Below are positions 41,484 through 49,229 of a stretch of 64,000 nt of DNA, one piece after another (position 1 is the stretch's first letter; each line of letters opens with the position of its first letter). A program made the position numbers and the translations under genes. Under the pieces are notes generated by a model. It was not told the DNA's origin and searched no databases. It worked only from the letters and a program-made list of their open reading frames with translations. This DNA comes from Arcicella rosea. GTDB taxonomy: Bacteria; Bacteroidota; Bacteroidia; Cytophagales; Spirosomataceae. Where the stretch lies: positions 186,001 through 250,000 of the forward strand of contig NZ_JACHKT010000002.1 of assembly GCF_014204325.1 (NCBI RefSeq), given 5' to 3'.

Positions 41484-43217
41484 ATGAGACTTTTAAACAT
41501 GAAAGCTACTCGAATTATTGCTTTGTTGCTCTCGATGGCAACGGTATTTCAAGCTTGTAAGGACGACACAGCAGAAGTGGTTCCTTTACCAACAATTTCA
41601 GTGTCAGGAACTTTGTCTGGTTTACCAGGAGCAACAGTTCAGTTAAAAGCTTCAATCAATGCTCCAGGTGGTGTAAAATCGGTAGTAGTATTGAAAAATG
41701 GTGCTGCTTTTGATACAAAAACAGGAACAGGAGAAAAAACACTTGAGTATGCTAAGGATTACGTAATTGATAACGTAGCGGCTGGTTCAGTGGTTAACTT
41801 TACAGTTCAAGTAACCGACCAATCAAACCAAGTATCTGCTTTGACAACAATTCCAGTTACAGTATCAGCAGTTCCAGCGCCTACCGTTGTAACAGTTGAA
41901 GGTGTATTAGAAGGTAACATAACTTGGACTTCTGATAAAATTTACAAACTAAAAGGTTTTGTACGTGTAGGTCAAGAAGCAGTTTTCGGAACAGTTACTA
42001 AAACTGGTACTTTAACAATCCAACCAGGTACTATCGTTATTGGAGACCGTGCTACAAAAGGTACATTGGTTATTCAAAGAGGTAGTAAAATTATTGCTGA
42101 GGGAACTGTGGCTAAGCCTATCATCATGACATCTGAGCGTGCAGTAGGTGAACGTGAACCAGGTGACTGGGGTGGATTAGTTATCTGTGGTCGTGCAGTA
42201 AACAATTTGCCAGATGCTCAAGTTAATCGTGAATTAGAAGGTTCTTATGGTGCATTCCACGGAGGTACTGATAATGCTGATAATTCAGGTTCATTAAAAT
42301 ATGTACGTGTTGAATATGCAGGTATTCCAATCAATCCAAATCAAGAAGTTAACTCATTTACTTTTGGTTCAGTGGGTTCAGGTACAACTTTAGAATATTT
42401 ACAAGCTTCTTTTGGTTTGGATGATTCATTCGAGTGGTTTGGTGGAAATGTAAATGCTAAATATTTAGTTGCTTACAAAGGATTAGATGATGATTTTGAT
42501 ATGGATAATGGTTTCTCTGGAAATATTCAGTTTGGTATTGGTATTCGTGGAGCAACTCAAGCAGATATTTCTGGTTCAAATGGTTTTGAAGTAGATAATG
42601 ATGCAGCAGGTTCAAACAATACACCATTTACTTCTGCAACATTAGCAAATATGAGTATCATCGGACCTAAAGGAAGTTTAGCAACCACAATTAGTACTCA
42701 ATTCCAAAATGGTATGCAATTGCGTCGTAACAACAAATTGAAAGTTTATAATGCAGTTGTTACTGGATATCCTTACGGAGTTTATATTGATAGCCAAAGA
42801 GGTGATGCAAAAGGTAATGCTTTGAGAGGAGAATTATTACTTAACAACGTTGTACTAGCAGGATTAGAAGGCTGGGGAACAGGTGGTTTTGGAACAAGTG
42901 CAGTTTCTGAAAAAGAGCAAGGTGGAACATTAGCTGATATATTAATCGGTGATCAAAAACCATCAGCTTGGTTTGCAGCACAAACTGGAAACAAAATTTT
43001 AGCAACGAGTGCAACAATTGGTTTAAGTCCTTCATTATTCTTGACAGGTCGCCCAACATTTACTTTATCAGCTGGCTCTAGCTTAGTAGGTGTTAATTTA
43101 CCAACTACTTTACCTGCATTCTTTACAAAAACTACTTATGTTGGTGCATTCAACGATGTAGATTGGACAGCAGGTTGGACAGAATTTAACCCACAAGGTA
43201 TTACTTACGTAAAATAA
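41484..43217 (+). CDS. Lipoprotein with beta-helix-like domain, partner of the TonB receptor
   Basis: The 577-residue protein has a lipoprotein signal (FQAC, Cys near residue 24), one Ig-like domain at about 30-130, and a region from about 145 onward with GTLTIQPGTIVIGDRATKG and IIAEGTVAKPIIMTSERA that looks like a right-handed beta-helix rich in Gly and Asn. A conserved WGGLVICGRAVNN stretch and the acid-rich ASFGLDDSFEWFGG and KGLDDDFDMDNGFSG segments could bind cations. It follows the receptor by 68 bp. I do not know a function for this family. Confidence 0.75.
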   Translation: MRLLNMKATRIIALLLSMATVFQACKDDTAEVVPLPTISVSGTLSGLPGATVQLKASINAPGGVKSVVVLKNGAAFDTKTGTGEKTLEYAKDYVIDNVAAGSVVNFTVQVTDQSNQVSALTTIPVTVSAVPAPTVVTVEGVLEGNITWTSDKIYKLKGFVRVGQEAVFGTVTKTGTLTIQPGTIVIGDRATKGTLVIQRGSKIIAEGTVAKPIIMTSERAVGEREPGDWGGLVICGRAVNNLPDAQVNRELEGSYGAFHGGTDNADNSGSLKYVRVEYAGIPINPNQEVNSFTFGSVGSGTTLEYLQASFGLDDSFEWFGGNVNAKYLVAYKGLDDDFDMDNGFSGNIQFGIGIRGATQADISGSNGFEVDNDAAGSNNTPFTSATLANMSIIGPKGSLATTISTQFQNGMQLRRNNKLKVYNAVVTGYPYGVYIDSQRGDAKGNALRGELLLNNVVLAGLEGWGTGGFGTSAVSEKEQGGTLADILIGDQKPSAWFAAQTGNKILATSATIGLSPSLFLTGRPTFTLSAGSSLVGVNLPTTLPAFFTKTTYVGAFNDVDWTAGWTEFNPQGITYVK

Positions 43218-43298
43218 GATTACTCAGTACAATTTAAACTTCAGTCTGTATATTTTTAAAATATCAGACTGAAGTTCATTAAGCTTTCAATTACCAAT

Positions 43299-43847
43299 AT
43301 GAAAAATATCTTAATCATTCTTTCTGTTTTTGTTTTACTGGCATCTTGCAGCTCAAAGAAAAACCAAGCTAGTAATTACTTTTCTACTCAAGAACAAGAT
43401 ACACTCTTAACCAACATCATTACTTATATCTATTCTCCTGCACCCGGTGCCAATAACATTACCAAATTTGAAACGAAGTATAGAAGTTTCTACCAAAAAG
43501 CCTTACCATTTTTTAAAATCCAAGAGTATTATCAAGCAGAAGACGGTTGGAACTATGTTTTCATTATTCGTCCTGTTTCATCAAGTCCAATTTTCAGAAG
43601 AGGAGTATTGGCAAAGTTTAAGTTAAAAGAAGGTTCGTTAAAACCAGAATCTTTTGAAGAAGTCATTAACACACCTCATTTAAGAGAAGAGATTGTAGTA
43701 GAGCGAGGAGGTTTTTTATTTAAGGAATTGATTAAAAAGGGAAATGTAGATGAATACCTTTCCATGAAACAATATATAGAGTGGCCTGACGACCACTTGA
43801 AGTACAACAAAGCGACTCATGAGTGGGTAGTAGTCAAGCCTTATTAA
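43299..43847 (+). CDS. Small lipoprotein of unknown function
   Basis: The 182-residue protein has a lipoprotein signal (LLASC, Cys near residue 17). After it come a short polar linker and a globular domain with no family I recognise; it contains YIYSPAPGANNITKFETKYRSFY and several aromatic residues. It is the last gene before a strong terminator and may belong with the TonB receptor group. Confidence 0.65.
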   Translation: MKNILIILSVFVLLASCSSKKNQASNYFSTQEQDTLLTNIITYIYSPAPGANNITKFETKYRSFYQKALPFFKIQEYYQAEDGWNYVFIIRPVSSSPIFRRGVLAKFKLKEGSLKPESFEEVINTPHLREEIVVERGGFLFKELIKKGNVDEYLSMKQYIEWPDDHLKYNKATHEWVVVKPY

Positions 43848-43911
43848 GGTTTTCTCCTTGCTTAGGCGGGGAGAAAGTCCGAAATGGATTTTCATATTGG
43901 TGTAATTATGC

Positions 43912-43946
43912 AAAAGCCGAAGCGTATCGCTTCGGCTTTTCTATTT
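43912..43946 (+). terminator. Terminator after the TonB receptor group
   Basis: AAAAGCCGAAGCG pairs perfectly with CGCTTCGGCTTTT over a three-base loop and is followed by T-rich sequence. Confidence 0.9.
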
Positions 43947-43972
43947 TTTAGATATATATATAATCCTTGCAC

Positions 43973-43980
43973 TAACTTTG
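43973..43980 (+). promoter_or_regulatory. Possible -7 element of the DUF3050 gene
   Basis: TAACTTTG matches TAnnTTTG exactly and would start transcription near 43986, 68 nt before the gene. No TTG is found at -33. Confidence 0.4.
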
Positions 43981-44053
43981 TACAAAATCGGAATATCTTC
44001 AAACAATTAGGCTTAGATTTCCGTAAGTATTGTAAACTATCAAAAAATACACA

Positions 44054-44839
44054 ATGAACCAAAATATTCTCAAAATTCAATCGGCAATTGAGCCAATTCG
44101 TCAAGCAATTACTTCGCATTCGGTTTATAAGTACATCCATGAATTAGAAGATTTACAACTTTTCATGCAAGACCACGTTTTTGCTGTTTGGGATTTTATG
44201 TCTTTGTTAAAAGGATTACAGCGAAATCTTACTTGTGTGGATATTCCGTGGATTCCTGTGGGTAACGCTACCACTCGTTTTTTAATCAACGAAATTGTGA
44301 TTGGTGAAGAAAGCGATAAAGACGAAGAAGGAAATGTGATGAGTCACTTTGAATTGTATTTGAAAGCCATGCAACAATCTCGTGCGGCTACCGAGCAAAT
44401 TGAAAATTTCATTACTTTACTTTCTCAAAGAGTAGGCGTTCAGGAAGCTTTGGCAAAAGTAGCAGTTTCAGAAAGTGTTCGTCAGTTTGTAGATTTTACT
44501 TTTGAAGTAATCAATACTCAAAAACCGCACATTATGGCGGCAGTGTTTACTTTCGGTCGTGAAGATTTGATTCCTTCAATGTTCCTTTCGATGGTGAAAG
44601 ATTTAAACCAAAGTATGCCAGAAAGCATTTCTATTTTCAATTATTATTTAGAAAGACATATCGAAGTAGATGGTGACCACCACAGTCATTTAGCCTTACA
44701 AATGGTAGAAGAACTTTGTGGCGACGATGCCGAAAAATGGGCAGAAGCAGAAGCCTATTCACTTCGATCATTAAAGGTAAGAAACCAACTTTGGAATGGT
44801 GTGGAAGTAAAAATTAAAGAATTGGCAGAGAGTGTTTAG
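44054..44839 (+). CDS. DUF3050 family protein, haem-oxygenase-like helical fold
   Basis: The 261-residue protein is helical and matches the DUF3050 pattern: HELEDLQLFMQDHVFAVWDFMSLLKGLQRNLTC near residues 29-60, NEIVIGEESD near 79, and HIEVDGDHHSHLALQM near 205. The conserved His and Glu residues suggest a metal site as in haem-oxygenase-like diiron proteins. That is inference; no function is established to my knowledge. Confidence 0.78.
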   Translation: MNQNILKIQSAIEPIRQAITSHSVYKYIHELEDLQLFMQDHVFAVWDFMSLLKGLQRNLTCVDIPWIPVGNATTRFLINEIVIGEESDKDEEGNVMSHFELYLKAMQQSRAATEQIENFITLLSQRVGVQEALAKVAVSESVRQFVDFTFEVINTQKPHIMAAVFTFGREDLIPSMFLSMVKDLNQSMPESISIFNYYLERHIEVDGDHHSHLALQMVEELCGDDAEKWAEAEAYSLRSLKVRNQLWNGVEVKIKELAESV

Positions 44840-44870
44840 GAGTTATGAATTTTGAATGATGAGTTAGTTT
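44838..44870. repeat. Short heptad tract at the DUF3050 stop codon
   Basis: Units GGAGTTA, TGAATTT, TGAATGA, TGAGTTA follow each other in 7-base steps directly after the stop codon. No clear complementary arm remains. Confidence 0.4.
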
Positions 44871-44928
44871 TTTTATACGAAGGATTAAATCAGTATTCAA
44901 AATATTTTTATCCGACCATTTATGGTTG

Positions 44929-44990
44929 GTAGCGGTAACCCTTGCGGTTACCGTCTTTTCGGACGAGGCAACTGTAAGAGTTGCCGCTAC
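44929..44990. repeat. REP-like palindromic element with two hairpins
   Basis: The ends are inverted: GTAGCGGTAACC at 44929-44940 and AGTTGCCGCTAC at 44979-44990. Inside lie two perfect hairpins, CGGTAACC-CTTGC-GGTTACCG and GGCAACT-GTAAG-AGTTGCC, separated by a small CGTC/GACG-type stem. It is GC-richer than its surroundings. This is the layout of REP/BIME-type elements. Confidence 0.65.
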
Positions 44991-45048
44991 AATTGGTAAA
45001 TTTTTACTTAGTTAGGTCAAATATTTTAGAGAAAACTTAAAAATAAAA

Positions 45049-45091
45049 AAAAACTGCTTTACAGTAATAAATAGCTGTAAAGCAGTTTTTT
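45049..45091. terminator. Bidirectional terminator
   Basis: AAAAAACTGCTTTACAG pairs with CTGTAAAGCAGTTTTTT between convergent genes (DUF3050 and DoxX). Confidence 0.85.
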
Positions 45092-45121
45092 CATTTTCAA
45101 ATCTTCAAATTTTCAAATCCC
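45092..45121. repeat. Octad repeats, same unit as upstream of rpsB
   Basis: The units ATTTTCAA, ATCTTCAA, ATTTTCAA, ATCCCCCA follow in 8-base steps just before the end of the DoxX gene. Confidence 0.55.
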
Positions 45122-45130
45122 CCAAAAAAG

Positions 45131-45577
45131 TCACTTCATTTTATAAGCTGGATGATTTTTTACGTACTCATCAAATGAAAATTTGCCAGAGCCAATCAGC
45201 CAGAAAAGTCCTAATAACAACAATACTACAATTGATAACCAAAGCTCTGAATTGACGAACGTAAAGCCATTTCTGATATTAGCAAAAAATACTGCTACAA
45301 ACAAAATCGGTACTTGCGAAGCCGCCGCCAGTCGGGTAAGGCAACCTAAAGTAATCAACAATCCTCCGACCAAATGGGCGAAAGCCACATAATGCACCGC
45401 CACGAAAGTCCAGGCATTAAAATGCAGTCCTTCTACAAGCGTCGAGAGATAGGAAGTATCGCCGATAAAGCTCATTCCCTTGAAAAATAGCAACAACCCC
45501 AAGCCAATCCGAACAATGTCAAGCCACGCTGGGTGATGTCTATCACCCCAATTTTCTATGCTTTCAATAGTAGTCAT
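45131..45577 (-). CDS. DoxX family membrane protein
   Basis: The 148-residue protein has four hydrophobic helices and DoxX signatures: a helix with RIGLGLLLFKGMSFIGD near 22, HYVAFAHLVGGLLITLGCLTRLAA near 65 and NSELWLSIVVLLLLGLFWLI near 110. DoxX proteins occur in quinone-linked and thiol-redox systems, mostly without defined activity. It is divergent from a YHS-DoxX-Crp operon that contains another DoxX-like protein. Confidence 0.85.
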   Translation of the reverse strand: MTTIESIENWGDRHHPAWLDIVRIGLGLLLFFKGMSFIGDTSYLSTLVEGLHFNAWTFVAVHYVAFAHLVGGLLITLGCLTRLAAASQVPILFVAVFFANIRNGFTFVNSELWLSIVVLLLLGLFWLIGSGKFSFDEYVKNHPAYKMK

Positions 45578-45741
45578 TTTGATAATTGTTTAGTTTATTG
45601 AATTTATAATAAAAATATAATATTGTCAATATTTTGTTGAATTATTTTATGTGAAATGAAAATTTGTGAAATGGTAATTTGGATGACAATTTGTGGACGA
45701 AGAAATGTCAAAATTTGTATCGTAAACAAACCGTAACACAA

Positions 45742-46197
45742 ATGAAAATTCTCATTATTTTATTCAGTATCATTAGTTTAAATGTTTTTTCACAAGACAT
45801 AAACACACGTAAAAAACACTTCCTGACAGAAAAAGGAGTAGCACTCAGTGGCTACGATGCTGTAGCTTATTTTCAAGGAAAACCACAAAAAGGAAAAAGG
45901 GAATACACTCATACACAAGAAGGCATTACGTATCAATTTTCATCTACCAATAACCTTGAAATCTTCAAAAAAAATCCTTCAAAATACGAAGCTCAGTACG
46001 GCGGTTGGTGTGCTTATGCGATGGGAAGTAAAGGCGAAAAAGTAGATGTTGACCCCGAAACTTATAAAATCGTCAATGGGAAATTATACTTGTTTTATCA
46101 TACTTTTTTTAGCAATACACTCACCGATTGGAACACAGACGAAGCCAACCTAAAAGCTAAAGCAGATATTAATTGGGAAAAAATAATCAAAAAATAA
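45742..46197 (+). CDS. Exported YHS-domain protein
   Basis: From the ATG at 45742 the protein is 151 residues with a signal peptide (MKILIILFSIISLNVFSQ). An in-frame ATG at 45679 would hide that signal, so I prefer the later start. The YHS-like domain has the pattern LSGYDAVAYFQGKP near 37 and FKKNPSKYEAQYGGWCAYAMGSKG near 75, with the conserved Tyr and Cys. YHS domains are linked to metal or haem sensing. It is the first gene of a three-gene operon. Confidence 0.85.
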   Translation: MKILIILFSIISLNVFSQDINTRKKHFLTEKGVALSGYDAVAYFQGKPQKGKREYTHTQEGITYQFSSTNNLEIFKKNPSKYEAQYGGWCAYAMGSKGEKVDVDPETYKIVNGKLYLFYHTFFSNTLTDWNTDEANLKAKADINWEKIIKK

Positions 46198-46201
46198 AGC
46201 C

Positions 46202-46597
46202 ATGACCAGTCAAAAAATCTATATAACTTGGACAGCCCAAATCATCGCAGCGGTGATTTTAGCCCAAACACTTTTCTTCAAATTTTCGGGTGCAGCCGAA
46301 AGCGTAGCTTTGTTTAGCAAATTGGGCGTTGAGCCATTCGGTCGCTACGGGGCAGGCGTAACTGAACTTTTAGTAGTGATACTATTACTAACGCCACGCA
46401 AAGCTTGGCTGGGAGCATTTTTAGGAATGGGAGTAATGTTTGGAGCAATTTTGGCACATCTCACCGTTTTGGGCATCGAAAGCGACGGAGATGGAGGATA
46501 TTTGTTTATCTTAGCACTGATTACTTTCTTTTGCTGTTCGTTAGTGGCATACATTCGCAAAGGAGATTTTTTTGCCTTTTTTTATACTTTAACCTAA
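46202..46597 (+). CDS. DoxX-like membrane protein
   Basis: The 131-residue protein has four helices, including WTAQIIAAVILAQTLFFKFSGAAESVALFSKLG at the start and YGAGVTELLVVILLLTPRKAWLGAFLGMGVMFGAILAHL. This is the DoxX-like family that resembles the DoxX fold. It starts 4 bp after the YHS gene and ends 7 bp before the Crp-family regulator. Confidence 0.8.
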   Translation: MTSQKIYITWTAQIIAAVILAQTLFFKFSGAAESVALFSKLGVEPFGRYGAGVTELLVVILLLTPRKAWLGAFLGMGVMFGAILAHLTVLGIESDGDGGYLFILALITFFCCSLVAYIRKGDFFAFFYTLT

Positions 46598-46604
46598 GAT
46601 TGTA

Positions 46605-47288
46605 ATGCAAGAAGAAGCCAAATATTGGTACTTACATGATCATCAATTATTCTCGGTTTTAAGCCGTGAAGAAAACCGTGCTTTGTGTTTGATTCCGAAT
46701 TTTAAGACGGTTAAAAAAAATGAAATTCTTTACTTTTCACATGATGACGAGCAAAGACTTTATACCATCAAAAGTGGAACGCTGAAAATTATTTTGGTAG
46801 ATGCAGAAGGCAATGAAACAGTAAAAGAGATTTTACGTTCTGGAGATTTGTTCGGACAATATACTTTCGATGAAATGAATGAAAACGAAGACGAGTACGC
46901 CGTTGCCGTTTCCGACAAAGTAGTGATTTGTAGTTTCAAGCAAAATGATTTTGAAAATATCGTAAAAAAAAATCCACAATTAGCCATTCGTTATACCAAA
47001 TTGGTGGGTTTTAAACTCAAGAGAATTTCAAATAATTACACCAATCTGATGTTCAAAGATGTACGAACAAGATTTGCTTTGTTCTTGAAAGATTGGGCGA
47101 TAAAAGAAGGAAACGGACAAACAAAAAATATCGTGGTGAAAAACTATCTTACCCATAACGACATCGCAGGATTGATTTGTAGTACTCGCCAAACCGTAAC
47201 TTTACTTTTTAATGAACTAAAAAATGCAGGCTTGATAGATTATACTCGTAGCGAAATTATTGTGAAAGATGTACATCAATTAGCTTGA
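46605..47288 (+). CDS. Crp/Fnr family transcription regulator
   Basis: The 227-residue protein has a cyclic-nucleotide-binding-like domain (EILYFSHDDEQRLYTIKSGTLKIILVDAEGNE near 40-70, SGDLFGQYTFDE near 83) and a C-terminal helix-turn-helix with THNDIAGLICSTRQTVTLLFNELKNAGLI near 185-212. No cysteine cluster like that of Fnr is visible. It probably controls its own operon and perhaps the divergent doxX gene. Confidence 0.9.
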   Translation: MQEEAKYWYLHDHQLFSVLSREENRALCLIPNFKTVKKNEILYFSHDDEQRLYTIKSGTLKIILVDAEGNETVKEILRSGDLFGQYTFDEMNENEDEYAVAVSDKVVICSFKQNDFENIVKKNPQLAIRYTKLVGFKLKRISNNYTNLMFKDVRTRFALFLKDWAIKEGNGQTKNIVVKNYLTHNDIAGLICSTRQTVTLLFNELKNAGLIDYTRSEIIVKDVHQLA

Positions 47289-47500
47289 AATAATGGAGTG
47301 ATTAGTGAATGGTGATTGGTGATTAGATTTTTAAGTTATTGATTGTTAGTAATTTTGAAAGAATATCCATTTGAAAAATATACTTACTAATAACTATGCA
47401 ATGATTGATGATTAGTTTTTTAAGTTGTTGATTATCAATGAGTAGAGAGAAATTTACTATAAAAATAATCTAATCACCAATAACTAATCACTAATCTCTT
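47289..47500. repeat. Multi-arm heptad inverted repeat reaching into the LysE stop codon
   Basis: The left arm at 47294-47328 has five units (TGGAGTG, ATTAGTG, AATGGTG, ATTGGTG, ATTAGAT). The right arm at 47466-47500 has five complementary units (TAATCTA, ATCACCA, ATAACTA, ATCACTA, ATCTCTT). An extra ATGATTG-ATGATTA tract lies at about 47400-47413 between them. The right arm contains the stop codon (CTA at 47491-47493) and the last two codons of the LysE gene. The unit matches the array in the B12 riboswitch. Confidence 0.8.
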
Positions 47501-48126
47501 ACAAATAAATTCACCAATTGCAATAAAGCCAGTCCAATAAAAATACAAGCAATTAGTTTATTGAGCCGTTCATCGTTGAGGTATTTAAAAATAAGATTTC
47601 GTTTCCAATTCGCCAGAAAAGCATAAGTATAAACCAACAAAAACGTACCTGTGCCAGCACCCAATACAAAGCTGATTTTTTCAATGGGAGAAGTGATTTT
47701 TAACCAATCGTATTTGCCATAAGAAAGTAAAACGACAACCCAAAAAGGTAAAAGGGCAGGATTGAAGAGCGATAAAGAAATGCCTTTGATAAATGAAAAA
47801 AATGGCTTGTTTAGCGATACTTTTTCATATTCAATGTTGGATGGCTTTTGAAAAAAAGTAAAAATGCCCACTCCGAAAAGCAAGACAATAATTGCCCTTT
47901 GCATCCAATATTCAATTTCAGGATATTTTTCAAAAATCATTAAACCTTCGATGGCTAAATAAGCGTAGGTACTTTCGCAAAGTATTCCTCCGAAAGCTAC
48001 CCAGAGTGCAATTTTAATGTTTTTTTGTAAAGTACTATGCACCACATAAACACTTAGCGGCCCAGGTGGAATGGTAGCAACGTAGCTGATTGAAGCAGTA
48101 ATGAGGTAAATAATAAAGGTTTTCAA
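47491..48126 (-). CDS. LysE family exporter-type membrane protein, TTG start
   Basis: The protein of about 211 residues has six helices and the LysE/RhtB signature ATIPPGPLSVYVV near residue 16, with GGILCESTYAYLAIEG following. Members export amino acids or related small molecules. No ATG is available. A TTG at 48126 gives the normal family N terminus; a further in-frame TTG at 48198 would add 24 residues without family similarity. The last codons and the stop lie within a heptad repeat arm. Confidence 0.8.
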   Translation of the reverse strand: MKTFIIYLITASISYVATIPPGPLSVYVVHSTLQKNIKIALWVAFGGILCESTYAYLAIEGLMIFEKYPEIEYWMQRAIIVLLFGVGIFTFFQKPSNIEYEKVSLNKPFFSFIKGISLSLFNPALLPFWVVVLLSYGKYDWLKITSPIEKISFVLGAGTGTFLLVYTYAFLANWKRNLIFKYLNDERLNKLIACIFIGLALLQLVNLFVRD

Positions 48127-48269
48127 AGCGTGATGATTTGGAGATTTCTTTAGCAAGTTATCTTTAAAATACTTGATACAGAGCAATCCCCACGACAAAT
48201 TTTGGATAAATACTCTTTGGCATTCTCAAAATTGAATACAAAACCTTTAGTATTTCAATTTGCTAAAAT

Positions 48270-48277
48270 TATCTTTG
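48270..48277 (+). promoter_or_regulatory. Possible -7 element of the RidA gene
   Basis: TATCTTTG matches TAnnTTTG exactly and lies 27 bases before the start codon. No TTG is found at the expected -33 distance. Confidence 0.4.
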
Positions 48278-48303
48278 TGCCTTAACCAAAAAATAATCAC
48301 AAA

Positions 48304-48687
48304 ATGTCAAGACAAAATATCCTTACAGGCTCACCTTGGGAAGACAAAATGGGCTATTGCCGTGCCGTAAGAATCGGAAATATAATTGAAGTATCTGGAA
48401 CGGTTGCCATTGTTGATGGTGAAAAAGTAAAAGCCGACGATGCTTTTGCACAAACCAATAATATCATTGAAAGAATTGCGAAAGTATTAGAAGAAGCAGG
48501 TTCAAGCTTGAACGATGTAGTAAGAACAAGAATTTTTACGACAGATATTACGCAGTTTGATAATATTGCGAAAGCTCACGGAGCGTTTTTTGGAGCGATT
48601 AAACCTACCACAGGTATTTACGAAATCAGTAAATTGGTTTCTCCAGATTACTTAGTAGAAATTGAATTTACAGCGATTGCTCAGTAA
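48304..48687 (+). CDS. RidA family enamine/imine deaminase
   Basis: The 127-residue protein belongs to the RidA (YjgF/YER057c/UK114) family, which hydrolyses reactive enamines formed by PLP enzymes. It shows GYCRAVRIGNIIEVSGTVA near 17-35 and VVRTRIFTTDI near 77, where the arginine that binds the substrate carboxylate is present, and the C-terminal DYLVEIEFTAIAQ. Whether it is a true deaminase or a diverged member cannot be told from the sequence. Confidence 0.9.
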   Translation: MSRQNILTGSPWEDKMGYCRAVRIGNIIEVSGTVAIVDGEKVKADDAFAQTNNIIERIAKVLEEAGSSLNDVVRTRIFTTDITQFDNIAKAHGAFFGAIKPTTGIYEISKLVSPDYLVEIEFTAIAQ

Positions 48688-48710
48688 TTTTCTTTGAAAT
48701 GAAGACATAA

Positions 48711-48745
48711 AAAAAGCCTCAATGAAAATTGGGGCTTTTTACTTT
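48711..48745 (+). terminator. Terminator after the RidA gene
   Basis: AAAAAGCCTCA pairs with TGGGGCTTTTT over a short loop, followed by further T residues. Confidence 0.8.
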
Positions 48746-48830
48746 TTTGGAGCGTATGATAGTAAAACGCCGAACGTTTATGAAAAGTTTTACGTTTGAA
48801 AAATAGTTGAATTATTTTTCATTAATATTT

Positions 48831-49139
48831 ATGAAACAACAGACTATTTATGAAGTAGCCGTAATTCCGATTGGTTCGCTGAATACAATTCGTGAAAAAG
48901 AAACGGTTTTTAGCTATTTTTCTAACCTCAGTAAGTGTTTAGACCAAGTAATTGCGTCTTTGGTAATCAATGGTTGGGAAAGTAAAATTAATTATACCGC
49001 AGTGTATAGAAGTTTGAAAGAGAAAGGAAAGTACGTAGCCGAATTTAAAATTGCGAATAATAAAATTTTCAAAATCGTCATCACAACAAGAACTATCAAT
49101 CCGTCTTTGACGATGTTAGGAATTGAGGAAAAGCCTTAA
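48831..49139 (+). CDS. Hypothetical protein of about 102 residues
   Basis: The ATG at 48831 begins KQQTIYEVAVIPIGSLNTIREKE; an in-frame TTG at 48807 is the only alternative. The product is a small soluble alpha/beta protein with no family I recognise. It ends at a convergent heptad repeat. Codon use looks normal for the region, so I treat it as real. Confidence 0.65.
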   Translation: MKQQTIYEVAVIPIGSLNTIREKETVFSYFSNLSKCLDQVIASLVINGWESKINYTAVYRSLKEKGKYVAEFKIANNKIFKIVITTRTINPSLTMLGIEEKP

Positions 49140-49229
49140 CAATTGTGATTTAGTGATTGAATTGTTGCTTAACTGTAAATAACTTATTGAATCATAATCA
49201 CTCATTCACAATTCACTCAATCACAATTA
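49140..49229. repeat. Heptad repeat between convergent genes
   Basis: The right arm at 49190-49224 has 7-base units AATCATA, ATCACTC, ATTCACA, ATTCACT, CAATCAC. The left arm at 49140-49166 holds the complementary GTGATT motif twice, eight bases apart. It fills the entire gap and touches both stop codons. Confidence 0.65.

Noticed and set aside
43850-43880. Short inverted repeat TTTCTCC / GGGAGAAAG after the small lipoprotein gene
   Set aside because: The stem is short with a long loop, and a far stronger terminator follows at 43912. It might be a fragment of an intergenic repeat, but there is too little to call.
45721-45742. Two CGTAA repeats 11 bp apart before the YHS gene, considered as a second Pho-like box
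   Set aside because: Only two copies, directly abutting the start codon and with no -7 element at the right distance; chance is likely.
47289-47500. Heptad arrays considered as CRISPR arrays
   Set aside because: Units are only 7 bp, degenerate and without spacers, the two arms are inverted to each other, and no cas genes are present.
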